A stretch of DNA of 64,000 nt from Microtetraspora glauca. Lineage in GTDB: Bacteria; Actinomycetota; Actinomycetes; Streptosporangiales; Streptosporangiaceae. Location of the stretch: positions 124,001-188,000 of the forward strand of contig BBYL01000014.1 in assembly GCA_001570385.1 (NCBI GenBank), written 5' to 3'. The notes beneath the pieces were generated by a model. It made no database searches. It was given only the letters and a program-made list of their open reading frames with translations, and was not told the origin of the DNA. Position numbers and translations under genes: made by a program. The number at the start of each line of letters is the position of its first letter. Positions within the stretch are counted from its first letter, which is position 1. Of this stretch, positions 27,740-35,299 are shown piece by piece.

Positions 27740-28156
27740 ATGAGGGTTCTCGTCTACAGCGACGACGCAGGCACCCGTGAGAAGGTGCGGCTTGCCATCG
27801 GGCGGCGCCCCGCCGCGGACGTGCCCCTCGTGGAGATCGTCGAGTGCGCCACCCAGCCGGCCGTGCTCAAGTATCTCGACTCCGGCGACATCGACGTGGC
27901 CGTTCTCGACGGTGAGGCCGCCCCGGCCGGAGGCATGGGGATCAGCCGGCAGGCCAAGGACGAGGTCCACAACTGCCCCCCGATCCTGCTGATCATCGCG
28001 CGCAGGGACGACCGCTGGCTCGCCAACTGGTCCCGCGCCGACGCCGTGGTCGCCCAGCCGCTCGACCCCATGGCCGTCGCCGAGACCGTCGCCGACCTCA
28101 TGCGCCGGCGGCTGAGCTCGTCCGGATCGCCCCGCCCCGCCCAGCCCGTCTCGTAA
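27740..28156 (+). CDS. Degenerate response-regulator receiver-like protein
   Basis: A 138-residue protein folding like a CheY receiver: MRVLVYSDDAGTREKVR (acidic pair), then DVAVLDGEAAPAGGMGIS, where the Asp of VLDGE matches the phospho-acceptor. The conserved switch Thr/Ser (IIARRDD) and the essential Lys (AQPLDP instead of xKPx) are missing, so canonical phosphotransfer is doubtful. There is no output domain. It is divergent from ctaE and 13 bp ahead of trpD, probably one transcript. The function is unknown; a conserved protein at this locus in actinobacteria as far as I recall. Confidence 0.72.
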   Translation: MRVLVYSDDAGTREKVRLAIGRRPAADVPLVEIVECATQPAVLKYLDSGDIDVAVLDGEAAPAGGMGISRQAKDEVHNCPPILLIIARRDDRWLANWSRADAVVAQPLDPMAVAETVADLMRRRLSSSGSPRPAQPVS

Positions 28157-28169
28157 ACGGAGCCTCTCC

Positions 28170-29213
28170 ATGGACTCGCGTACCACCTGGCCGTCCCTGC
28201 TGACCGCCCTGCTCGCCGGCGAGCACCTGACCGCCGACGAGACGGCGTGGGCCATGGGCGAGATCATGTCCGGCGACGCCACACCGGCACAGATCGGCGC
28301 CTTCGCCGTCGCGCTGCGGGCGAAGGGCGAGACCGTCGCCGAGGCGGCCGGCCTGGCCCGGACGATGCTCGACCGGGCGGTCCCGCTGTCCATCGAGGGG
28401 CCCGTCGTCGACATCGTCGGCACCGGGGGCGACCGGGCGCACACCGTCAACGTCTCCACGATGGCGGCCATCGTCGCCGCGGCGGCCGGCGCCCGTGTCG
28501 TCAAACACGGAAACCGCGCCGCCTCCTCCCTCTGCGGCGCCGCCGACGTGCTGGAGCACCTCGGGGTCGTCCTCGACCTGTCGCCGGAGGGCACCGCGCG
28601 GCTCGCGGTCGAGGCCGGGATCGCGTTCTGCTTCGCGCCCGTCTACCACTCGGGGTTCCGCTTCACCGGGCCGCCGCGCAGGGAGATCGGCATCCCCACC
28701 GTCTTCAACTTCCTCGGCCCGCTCACCAACCCGGCGCGTCCGTCCGCCCAGGCGATCGGCGTCTTCGACGCCCGGATGCTTCCTGTGGTCGCGGGAGTCT
28801 TCGCCGAGCGAGGCGTGTCGGCGCTGGTCTTCCGTGGTGAGGACGGGCTCGACGAGCTTTCCACGGCGGGTCCCTCGCGCGTCTTCGTCGTCCGCGACGG
28901 CGTGCCCCGGGAGACGATGTTCGACCCGGCTGACATCGGCGTGGCCCGGTCCCGGCCGGACGACCTGCGCGGCGGCGACGTCGCGTTCAACGCCGCCGCC
29001 GTGCACGACACGCTCGCGGGCAAGACCGGGCCGGTGCGCGACGCGGTGCTGCTGAACGCCGCGGCCGCGCTGGTCGCGCTCGACGGCGCGGGCGATGACC
29101 TGGTCGCCGCCCTCGGCGCCGCCTACGCCCGGGCCGCGGAGGCGGTCGACACCGGCCGCGCGGCCGCGACGCTCGACCGCTGGGTCGAGATCAGCCGCGC
29201 TCTCGCCTCATGA
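28170..29213 (+). CDS. trpD: Anthranilate phosphoribosyltransferase
   Basis: A 347-residue enzyme of tryptophan synthesis joining anthranilate and PRPP. Key motifs are DIVGTGGDRAHTVNVSTMAA (PRPP pyrophosphate loop, about 81-100), KHGNRAASS (anthranilate site) and NFLGPLTNPARP. Length matches the family. It stands away from other trp genes, as in other actinobacteria where trpD lies next to the qcr/cta locus. A ribosome-binding site GGAGCC precedes the ATG. Confidence 0.96.
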   Translation: MDSRTTWPSLLTALLAGEHLTADETAWAMGEIMSGDATPAQIGAFAVALRAKGETVAEAAGLARTMLDRAVPLSIEGPVVDIVGTGGDRAHTVNVSTMAAIVAAAAGARVVKHGNRAASSLCGAADVLEHLGVVLDLSPEGTARLAVEAGIAFCFAPVYHSGFRFTGPPRREIGIPTVFNFLGPLTNPARPSAQAIGVFDARMLPVVAGVFAERGVSALVFRGEDGLDELSTAGPSRVFVVRDGVPRETMFDPADIGVARSRPDDLRGGDVAFNAAAVHDTLAGKTGPVRDAVLLNAAAALVALDGAGDDLVAALGAAYARAAEAVDTGRAAATLDRWVEISRALAS

Positions 29214-29303
29214 ACCGCGCGGGCCGGGGTCCGTCCCCGGAGGGATTCCCGGTCCGCCTTTGAGGTGACGCGTACGGCACGGCGCGAGTCGTACGGTGCC
29301 CGC

Positions 29304-30074
29304 ATGACGCGCCACCTCCTTGCCTGCCTCGTCCGCCTCTCCCGGCGATGTCTGCCCACGCTCCGGAGCCTTGGCGGGTCACGGCCGTCAGGTCCCCTTC
29401 TCCTACCGCCGTGGCGGCCCCGTTTCCCTCCGCGTGACCGCGTGGAGTTGCTGCGCACGCGTGAACGGCTCCGCATCGCCTCGGAGCTGCATGACGTCGT
29501 CGCCCACGACCTGAGCGTGATGACCCTCGGCGTCGGTGCCGGACGGGTGTTCATGGACAAGGACCCCGTACGGGCGATCCAGACCCTGCGTGAGGCGGAG
29601 GAGTCGGGCCGCCAGGTGCTGGGCGACCTGCAGCGCATGATGGCGTTGCTGCGCGTGGACGGAGCCGCACGAGGCCCCCAGCCGCGCCTGGCCGAGTTGC
29701 CCTCCCTGCTGCACGCGTTCAGGGCCGCGGGACTGGACGTGACGTTCACCGAGGAGGGCGTGCGGCAGGCCCGGCCCACCCTGGAGCTGTCGGCCTACCG
29801 GATCGTGGAGGAGGCCCTGGGCAACGCCATGCGGCCCGGAGCGGCGCGGTCGGCCGCGGTGATGCTGCGCTGGACCCAGGGCGTGCTCGACCTGACCATC
29901 CGGGACGACGGCGTGCCCAGGGAACGGCTGCTCGGCACTTGGGAGCGTGCCGCGCTCTTCGGCGGCTCGGTGACCGCGCGCGTCGTGTCCGGCGGTTTCG
30001 AGATGAGGGTCCGCCTGCTGGCGGGTCAGTCTCCGTCGTTGAGGCCGATCGAGAAGGCCGCGTCGAGATCGTGA
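29304..30074 (+). CDS. Orphan histidine kinase-like protein (HisKA_3), degenerate ATPase
   Basis: A 256-residue cytosolic protein with a HisKA_3 dimerisation domain: the phospho-acceptor His63 lies in ASELHDVVAHDLSVM, the NarL/DesK-type H box. A GHKL ATPase region follows with an N box (IVEEALGNAMRPGAA), but the D/G boxes are poor: IRDDGVPRERL lacks the usual glycine-rich lid. No sensor domain or membrane helix; N-terminal 45 residues are basic. TACGGT lies 6 nt before the ATG (leaderless). No response regulator is adjacent. The last 49 bp overlap the convergent Lrp-type gene. Confidence 0.75.
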   Translation: MTRHLLACLVRLSRRCLPTLRSLGGSRPSGPLLLPPWRPRFPPRDRVELLRTRERLRIASELHDVVAHDLSVMTLGVGAGRVFMDKDPVRAIQTLREAEESGRQVLGDLQRMMALLRVDGAARGPQPRLAELPSLLHAFRAAGLDVTFTEEGVRQARPTLELSAYRIVEEALGNAMRPGAARSAAVMLRWTQGVLDLTIRDDGVPRERLLGTWERAALFGGSVTARVVSGGFEMRVRLLAGQSPSLRPIEKAASRS

Positions 30075-30313
30075 CGGGAGTAGGTGCGGAACGCGATGTG
30101 CGTCTCGGTCTGCAGCACCCCGGGCACCTTGTTGATGCGGCCGGGAACGACCTCGGCGATCTCCTCGTACCTCGCGACGCGGATCATGGCGAGCAGGTCG
30201 TACTCGCCGGTGATGGAGTAGACCTCGCTGACCCCGTTGAGCTCTGCGACCGTCTGCGCGACCTCGGGAATCCGGTCGACATCAGCCTTGATGTGCACGA
30301 TCGCGGTGACCAT
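30026..30313 (-). CDS. Stand-alone Lrp/AsnC ligand-binding domain (RAM) protein
   Basis: A 95-residue protein that is only the C-terminal RAM domain of Lrp/AsnC regulators (VTAIVHIKADVDRIPEVAQ, GEYDLLAMIRV, VPGVLQTETHIAFRTYS). There is no DNA-binding helix-turn-helix. Such proteins sense amino acids and may modulate full-length Lrp partners. AGGAGA lies 7 nt before the ATG. Its 3' end overlaps that of the convergent kinase gene by 49 bp. The proximity to trpD makes an amino-acid role attractive but unproven. Confidence 0.9.
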   Translation of the reverse strand: MVTAIVHIKADVDRIPEVAQTVAELNGVSEVYSITGEYDLLAMIRVARYEEIAEVVPGRINKVPGVLQTETHIAFRTYSRHDLDAAFSIGLNDGD

Positions 30314-30398
30314 TCGCGTTCTCCTGTGTCGTCAGTGTGTCGTCGAGTGCGTCGTCGGACGCCGCCCGCGCTCCGGAGGCGCCGGGCGGGATCGTGGT

Positions 30399-32153
30399 TC
30401 ATCGTAGGGGCTTGCCCTCCCGCGCCTGGTGTCTGGGCAGCCCTTGGTAGGCGCGTTCGACCCGGTCCTTGAGCCGGCCGGCGCCGTACGCGGGCAGGCT
30501 CCACGTCCCCTCCACCCGCACCAGCCGTACGCCGGGGGAGTCGAGCCAGCGCAGGACGCACTCGGTCTCCTCCGCGCTGGCGGCCGGAATGGGGCCGGGG
30601 CCGGGCGCCACGGTCTCCGCCGTGGCGACCAGGGCGTCGACGTAGGGGACCGGATGGGCGCCGCGCGGCATCACCCCCGCGGCCGCGAGCCGCCCGTGGC
30701 GCACCACGTGGATGTCCCAGCCGCCGTCGAAGGCGGGGCTGGCCGCCACCATCTGCGGGATCGAGGTGAGCGAGCGCAGCCGTTGCATGCGGGCCGCCGT
30801 GCGGATGTAGGCGGCGAGACGGTCGCGGTCGACGGCGGCCTCCTCATAGCGTTGCTCGGCCGACAGGCGGCGCATGCGCGCCTCGATCGCGGAGAAGACC
30901 ACCTCCGGATCCCGCTCCATGGCGTGCCTGGCGCTCTCGACGTGCAGGGAGTAGCCCTCTTCGCTCTCGCGGCCCTCACAGGGCGCTCCACACCGGCCGA
31001 TCTCGGCCAGCGTGCACGCGACACGACGGACGCGCGTGGACAGCCGCTGCGTGCACTGCCGCAGCGGGAGCGCCTCGTGCAGGGCCGAGCGGGCGTCGTC
31101 GGCCATGCGGCTGCTCGGGAACGGGCCGAGGTAGGTGCCCTGGTCGTCCTTGATCTCCCGGACGATGCTGAGCCGGGGGAACGGCTCGTCGGTCAGCTTC
31201 AGCCAGACCACCCGCTCGGGGAACCTGGACCGCTTGTTGTAGCGCGGTTTCGCCGCTCCGATCATGCGCAGCTCGCGGACCTCCGCCTCCAGCGCGGTCG
31301 CGCACACGATCGTGCGGACGCTCTCGGCGATGCCGACCATCTCGCGGACGCGCGGTCGCGTCTCGCTCGCCGTGAAGTAGCTCCGGACCCGGTTGCGCAG
31401 GTTCGAGCTCTTGCCGATGTAGAGCGCCTCGCCCTTGGCGTCCTCGAAGATGTACACCCCGGGGGCGCCGGGCACGGACTGCGCGAGATGGCGCTTGCGC
31501 TGCTGCTCAGGACTGGGCGCCCGGACGAAGGTGCGCAGGTCCTCCAGGGTGTGCACGCCGTACGAGCCGACCCGGCCGATCAGGCCGTGCAGCACGTCGA
31601 CGGTCGCCTTGGCGTCGGCGAGGGCCCGGTGGCAGGGCTCGGTGGTACTGCGGAACAGCCGCGCCAGGGTGCCGAGCTTGCAGTTGGGCGTCTCGTCCCG
31701 GGTGAGGACCCGGCGGGCGAGATCGGCGGTGTCCACGACCGGGTTGGCGGGCGGCGGGTAGCCCCCGGCGGCGCACGCCGCCTTGATGAACGACAGGTCG
31801 AAGGGCGCGTTGTGCGCGACCAGAGCGGCGCCGGTGATGAACTCCAGGAAGCTGGAGAGCACCTCGGGCATCTTGGGCGCGGCCACGACCATCGCGTCCG
31901 TGATCCCGGTCAGGACGGAGATGAACGGAGGGATCGGGCCGCCGGGATCGACCAGGGTGGCGAACTCGCCCAGCACCTCGCCGCCGCGCACCTTGACCGC
32001 GCCGATCTCGGTGATCGCGTGCTCGGCCGCCGAACCGCCCGTGGTCTCCAGGTCGAAGACCACGAACGTCACGTCCCGGAGGGGAGTGCCGAGCTCGTCC
32101 AGAGTGCCCTGTACCGCTTCCACGCGCTTGACCTTAGAGACGGTCACCGACAT
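30399..32153 (-). CDS. DEDDh exonuclease fused to UvrC-like GIY-YIG nuclease
   Basis: A 584-residue two-nuclease protein. Residues 25-195 form a DnaQ-type 3'-5' exonuclease with Asp34 and Glu36 (FDLETTGG), Asp119 (HNAPFD), His175 and Asp180 (CHRALADA). Residues 226-310 are a GIY-YIG endonuclease domain (GVYIFEDAKGEALYIGKSS) followed by a UvrC-like middle with a CxxxxxxCGAPCEG cysteine cluster and a UvrB-contact helix (LSAEQRYEEAAVDRDRL). It corresponds to Rv2191-type proteins beside trpD in actinobacteria, inferred to act in nucleotide-excision-like repair with 3' trimming. It is not the replicative epsilon subunit. Confidence 0.93.
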   Translation of the reverse strand: MSVTVSKVKRVEAVQGTLDELGTPLRDVTFVVFDLETTGGSAAEHAITEIGAVKVRGGEVLGEFATLVDPGGPIPPFISVLTGITDAMVVAAPKMPEVLSSFLEFITGAALVAHNAPFDLSFIKAACAAGGYPPPANPVVDTADLARRVLTRDETPNCKLGTLARLFRSTTEPCHRALADAKATVDVLHGLIGRVGSYGVHTLEDLRTFVRAPSPEQQRKRHLAQSVPGAPGVYIFEDAKGEALYIGKSSNLRNRVRSYFTASETRPRVREMVGIAESVRTIVCATALEAEVRELRMIGAAKPRYNKRSRFPERVVWLKLTDEPFPRLSIVREIKDDQGTYLGPFPSSRMADDARSALHEALPLRQCTQRLSTRVRRVACTLAEIGRCGAPCEGRESEEGYSLHVESARHAMERDPEVVFSAIEARMRRLSAEQRYEEAAVDRDRLAAYIRTAARMQRLRSLTSIPQMVAASPAFDGGWDIHVVRHGRLAAAGVMPRGAHPVPYVDALVATAETVAPGPGPIPAASAEETECVLRWLDSPGVRLVRVEGTWSLPAYGAGRLKDRVERAYQGLPRHQAREGKPLR

Positions 32154-32189
32154 TCCCCACGCCGGTGCCCGGGTCGTCCGCGTTCGCGG

Positions 32190-32750
32190 TTATGCCGCGG
32201 GAGTCCATTCCCGCTGGAGCATCGCGTAGATGAGCTCGTCGCCCCACTCACCCTTGAACAGCTCGTTCTCCACGAGATGGGCCTCACGGCGCATGCCGAG
32301 GCGCTCCATCAGCCTGGCGGAGGCGTCGTTGCGGGCGTCGCAGCGGCCGTAGATCCGGTGCAGGCCGAGGTCGTCGAACCCGAGCCGCAGGATCTCCCGG
32401 GACGCCTCGAAGGCGAGCCCCTGTCCGTGGTAGTCGGGGTGGAACGCGAAGCCGATCTCGCCCTGGCGGTGCTCGGGGCTGCGCCAGAACAGGAAGATAT
32501 CGCCGATCAGCGCGCCGGTCTCGCGCAGCTCGACGGCGATGTTGAAGGTGCCGTTCTCCGCGCTCAGCGCGGCCTGCCCGAGCTTGGTCTCCAGGGCCGC
32601 TCTGGTCCCGTCGTACGTACGCGCGTCCCAAGGGAGGTAGCGGACGACGTCGGGACGCGAGTGGAAGGAATACAACTCGTCGAGATCGTCCATGGTGAAG
32701 GGGCGGAGGAGCAACCGGGGAGTTTTGATCGGATAGGTAGGGTTCAGCAC
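32190..32750 (-). CDS. GNAT N-acetyltransferase (RimJ/RimL-like)
   Basis: A 186-residue GNAT-fold enzyme using acetyl-CoA. It has the RimJ/RimL opening TPRLLLRPFTMDDLDELYSF, a beta-4 strand before the acetyl-CoA loop EIGFAFHPDYHGQGLAFEAS (Q-x-x-G-x-A type), and the DARNDASARLMERLGMRRE motif. Substrates are usually protein N-termini or small amines; not assigned here. GTG start 4 bp after the stop of the upstream WXG-like gene, so co-transcribed. Confidence 0.92.
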   Translation of the reverse strand: MLNPTYPIKTPRLLLRPFTMDDLDELYSFHSRPDVVRYLPWDARTYDGTRAALETKLGQAALSAENGTFNIAVELRETGALIGDIFLFWRSPEHRQGEIGFAFHPDYHGQGLAFEASREILRLGFDDLGLHRIYGRCDARNDASARLMERLGMRREAHLVENELFKGEWGDELIYAMLQREWTPAA

Positions 32751-32754
32751 GCGA

Positions 32755-32991
32755 TCATCCTATTGGGGATGGTCGGTCAGCCCGCTGTGCCTCCCGCTCC
32801 AGCCTGGTGGCGACGCTCCGCAGATCCTCGGAGAACTGGTGCAGCATCCCGAGCCACCCGCGGAGTTCCCGGTCGAAGCGCTCGGCGGCCGGGCCGGTCC
32901 AGCGCGGGGACCGGCGCAGTGCCGCCACCTGATCCAGCAGCTCGTCGAAGCGGGGAGCGGCCCTGCGCATCGCGTCACTCTCGAACGTCAC
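32755..32991 (-). CDS. WXG-like small helical protein
   Basis: A 78-residue all-helical protein with a Trp-x-Gly turn (SPRWTGPAAERFDRELRGW) between two predicted helices, the shape of WXG100/ESAT-6-like proteins. GTG start. It is divergent from a DUF1023 hydrolase gene whose start is 57 bp away, a family that I recall commonly sits beside WXG-type helical partners in actinobacteria. No type VII secretion genes are in the window, and the C-terminal YxxxD/E export signal is not evident, so it may act inside the cell or be a domain split from its partner. Confidence 0.65.
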   Translation of the reverse strand: MTFESDAMRRAAPRFDELLDQVAALRRSPRWTGPAAERFDRELRGWLGMLHQFSEDLRSVATRLEREAQRADRPSPIG

Positions 32992-33047
32992 GCCGCAAGC
33001 CTGGCAGAAGCCGACACGCAGCGTGACCGATGGCCTACGATCCGCTG

Positions 33048-34478
33048 GTGAGCATGCTGTGGTTGGCCGACGCGCCGTCCATGCGCGCGCTCGCCGCGCG
33101 CCTGGACGACGTGTCGGGCGGTCTGGCCCCGCGAGTCGCCCCCGGCCTGTCCCCGGTGTTCGGTCTCGACCAGGTGTCGCGCCATCCCGAGCTGGCGCAC
33201 TACGCCGAGCGGCTGCGGTCCCTCCGGCACTGGTGCGAGGCGACGGCGGCGGACCTGCGGCGCAGAGCCTCGATCGCCGAGCAGGCCGACGCGGTGTCCC
33301 TCGACCCGGTGGAGCCCACGGCCGTCCGGGCCGCGCTGGTCGCCGCCGCTTCGGGTACGGCCGACGCGGCGCTCGCCGACCTCCGCCAGTTGGTCGCGGC
33401 ACGCGAGGCCGGGTTCGACCGCGACGCGGCGGTCGCCGGGTTCTTCGCCGGGCTCCCGCCGGACACGGCGCTCGCGGTGGCTCTCGCCGGCGCCGACCTG
33501 GTCGGGCCTCTCGGCGGCGTGCCGTACGGCCTGCGTTACGCGGCGAACCGGCTGCTCGTCCGGCAGGCCCGCGCCGAGGCCCGCACACTGTGGCTCACCG
33601 ATCGGGTCACCCTCTTCTCCCGGCTGCTCGAACCGCGCGAGGTGCGGACCGTGCGCGACGGACGGGTCGTGTCCGAGAAGGCGCCCAGGCAGTTCCTGCT
33701 GTTCGACGCCTCGGGGCAGGGCCGCGTCGCCGAGGTGTTCGGCGACCTCGACACGGCGACATCCGTCGCCGTCACCGTGCCCGGCACCGGGAACAACCTC
33801 GAGACCTACACCGACGGCCCCGGCGCGAACGCGCGGGCCCTGCACGACTTCGCCGAACGCTTCTCCGGCGGGAGATCAGCGACGATCGCGTGGATGGGCT
33901 GCGACCTGCCGCAGTCGCTCACGCAGGCCACCTGGACGTCGTACGCCGAGGCCGGCGGGCCGATGCTCCGCGACTTCGTGACCGGCCTACGCCTCGGCGC
34001 CGACGTCCGCACGACCCTGGTCGGCCACTCCTACGGCAGCACCGTGACGGGACACGCCGTGAGCGCCGGCCTGCGGCCCGGCAACCTCGTCGCCGTCGCG
34101 AGCCCGGGATGGGGGGTGTACTCGGCCGAAGCTCTGCATGCCCCCGGTACCCGCCTGTACGCCCTGCGCCATCCGCACGACGTGATCAGTGTGGCTCCCG
34201 TTCTCTCGTTGGCGTCGAAGGCCGGGTTGCTGGGCCTGCTCGCCACGCCGTGGGCGGGACACGGGCAGGACCCGATCCTCCTCGGTGGTGTGACCCGACT
34301 CGCCACCGGCACGGACACCGACCTCGTTCAGCTGGGCGTCGACGCCCACGCCCACGGCGACTACTTCACCACCACCGGCCAGAGCAAGATTGCGACTAAG
34401 AACATGGCTCATGTGGTTGCCGGAGATCAGGGACCGATGCCTTTCGGTATCGCGAGGAGCGAACCAAATGAAGGCTAA
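33048..34478 (+). CDS. DUF1023 alpha/beta-hydrolase
   Basis: A 476-residue protein. The N-terminal half (about residues 1-195) is helical and rich in Ala/Leu/Arg. The C-terminal half is a DUF1023 alpha/beta hydrolase with VAVTVPGTGNN (oxyanion strand) and the nucleophile in GHSYGSTV; His in a DAHAHGDYF segment is a candidate catalytic base. The GTG at 33048 was preferred because TACGAT lies exactly 6 nt upstream, the leaderless spacing seen repeatedly here; an ATG at 33030 is the alternative. The substrate is unknown. The paired WXG-like gene is divergent, and a lipoprotein gene overlaps the 3' end. Confidence 0.83.
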   Translation: MSMLWLADAPSMRALAARLDDVSGGLAPRVAPGLSPVFGLDQVSRHPELAHYAERLRSLRHWCEATAADLRRRASIAEQADAVSLDPVEPTAVRAALVAAASGTADAALADLRQLVAAREAGFDRDAAVAGFFAGLPPDTALAVALAGADLVGPLGGVPYGLRYAANRLLVRQARAEARTLWLTDRVTLFSRLLEPREVRTVRDGRVVSEKAPRQFLLFDASGQGRVAEVFGDLDTATSVAVTVPGTGNNLETYTDGPGANARALHDFAERFSGGRSATIAWMGCDLPQSLTQATWTSYAEAGGPMLRDFVTGLRLGADVRTTLVGHSYGSTVTGHAVSAGLRPGNLVAVASPGWGVYSAEALHAPGTRLYALRHPHDVISVAPVLSLASKAGLLGLLATPWAGHGQDPILLGGVTRLATGTDTDLVQLGVDAHAHGDYFTTTGQSKIATKNMAHVVAGDQGPMPFGIARSEPNEG

Positions 34479-34935
34479 GGAGTTCGCCCCTCTTGTCGCC
34501 GTGGTCATGATTCTTTCACAAGGATGCCTGATGACTGAGAACGAACCGCCTACGTTGGCGGATGGACTGCGGCTGATGGTCGCAGCAATGGATGAGGCCG
34601 TGGCTGTAGGTCTAGACGGAGCAGTGCCGTATATGAAGACCAAGAGCCCCTGGCAGTGTGATCAGGCGCAGAAGAGGTCCTTCAGCTACAGCTACGACAT
34701 CAAGAGCAAGGATCCACGTGCTGCGGTCAAAGCAGTTCGGACGCATTGGCGCAGCCGAGGTTATCGCGTTCAGGAGGACAATTCGGACGCGCCCGCGCAT
34801 CCGGAAGTTTACGCAGACGTGGCCGCTTTTGAACTGAGCATCGTTGGGTTTCCTGAGCGCGAGGAAGTGTGGGTCCACGGAAACACGGTTTGTTTGCCGG
34901 GGGAAGTGCCGGAGGAGTGGCGGGACGTCCGGTAG
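34468..34935 (+). CDS. Small lipoprotein of unknown function
   Basis: A 155-residue predicted lipoprotein: a hydrophobic signal (FAPLVAVVMIL) ends at lipobox SQGC. The mature part is charged, with two more cysteines (WQCDQ and NTVCLPG) that could pair. GAGGAG lies 8-13 nt before the ATG, which overlaps the DUF1023 stop by 11 bp. Base composition is clearly less GC-rich than neighbours and codon choice is mixed, a hint of recent acquisition. I recognise no family. It may be the extracellular partner of the DUF1023 protein. Confidence 0.72.
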   Translation: MKAKEFAPLVAVVMILSQGCLMTENEPPTLADGLRLMVAAMDEAVAVGLDGAVPYMKTKSPWQCDQAQKRSFSYSYDIKSKDPRAAVKAVRTHWRSRGYRVQEDNSDAPAHPEVYADVAAFELSIVGFPEREEVWVHGNTVCLPGEVPEEWRDVR

Positions 34936-35299
34936 GGGTCTCTTCCCGACCTCGAATCGACTGGTGATCGGTTCCCGAACGGCTCGTGAGCCCGCGCTCT
35001 GATCACATTGCGATCGTGCTCAATGGGCGTCGGCGGAGGCGGGGAGAGGCGTGCCGCCGAGCAGGTCGGCGGGCCCGTGCGCGGAGCCGCCAGAGTGCGC
35101 CCGTGCCACTTGACGAGGGTGCTCCGAGTCCGTATCGCAACCAAGCGGTTGGGTGAACTCCGTTAGCCTCGACGTTCGTGCATCGGGCGGGAACCGCCAT
35201 GATGCGGCGGGAAAAGCCCCGAAGGGGCGGCTGCTGAGGCGAGAGTGATGCGCGACCCGGTCAGGGGCGCGACAGCCGTACCCTTTAAAAAGGACAAGG
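34936..35299. other. Intergenic leader region before the NYN gene
   Basis: No gene is credible here. From about 35195 the sequence is rich in short hairpins: GGCGG-GAA-CCGCC and GCCCC-GAA-GGGGC, both closed by a GAA loop. It looks like a structured 5' leader. I could not match it to a known riboswitch class. TTTAAAAAGGA at the end supplies the ribosome-binding site. Confidence 0.4.

Noticed and set aside
30399..32153. Exonuclease as DNA polymerase III epsilon subunit
   Set aside because: The C-terminal UvrC-like GIY-YIG half and the locus identify a repair-type fusion rather than the replicative proofreading subunit.
33030..33048. ATG at 33030 as the DUF1023 start
   Set aside because: Possible, but no ribosome-binding site is present, while GTG at 33048 shows the leaderless TACGAT-N6 spacing found at other genes; the difference is six residues.
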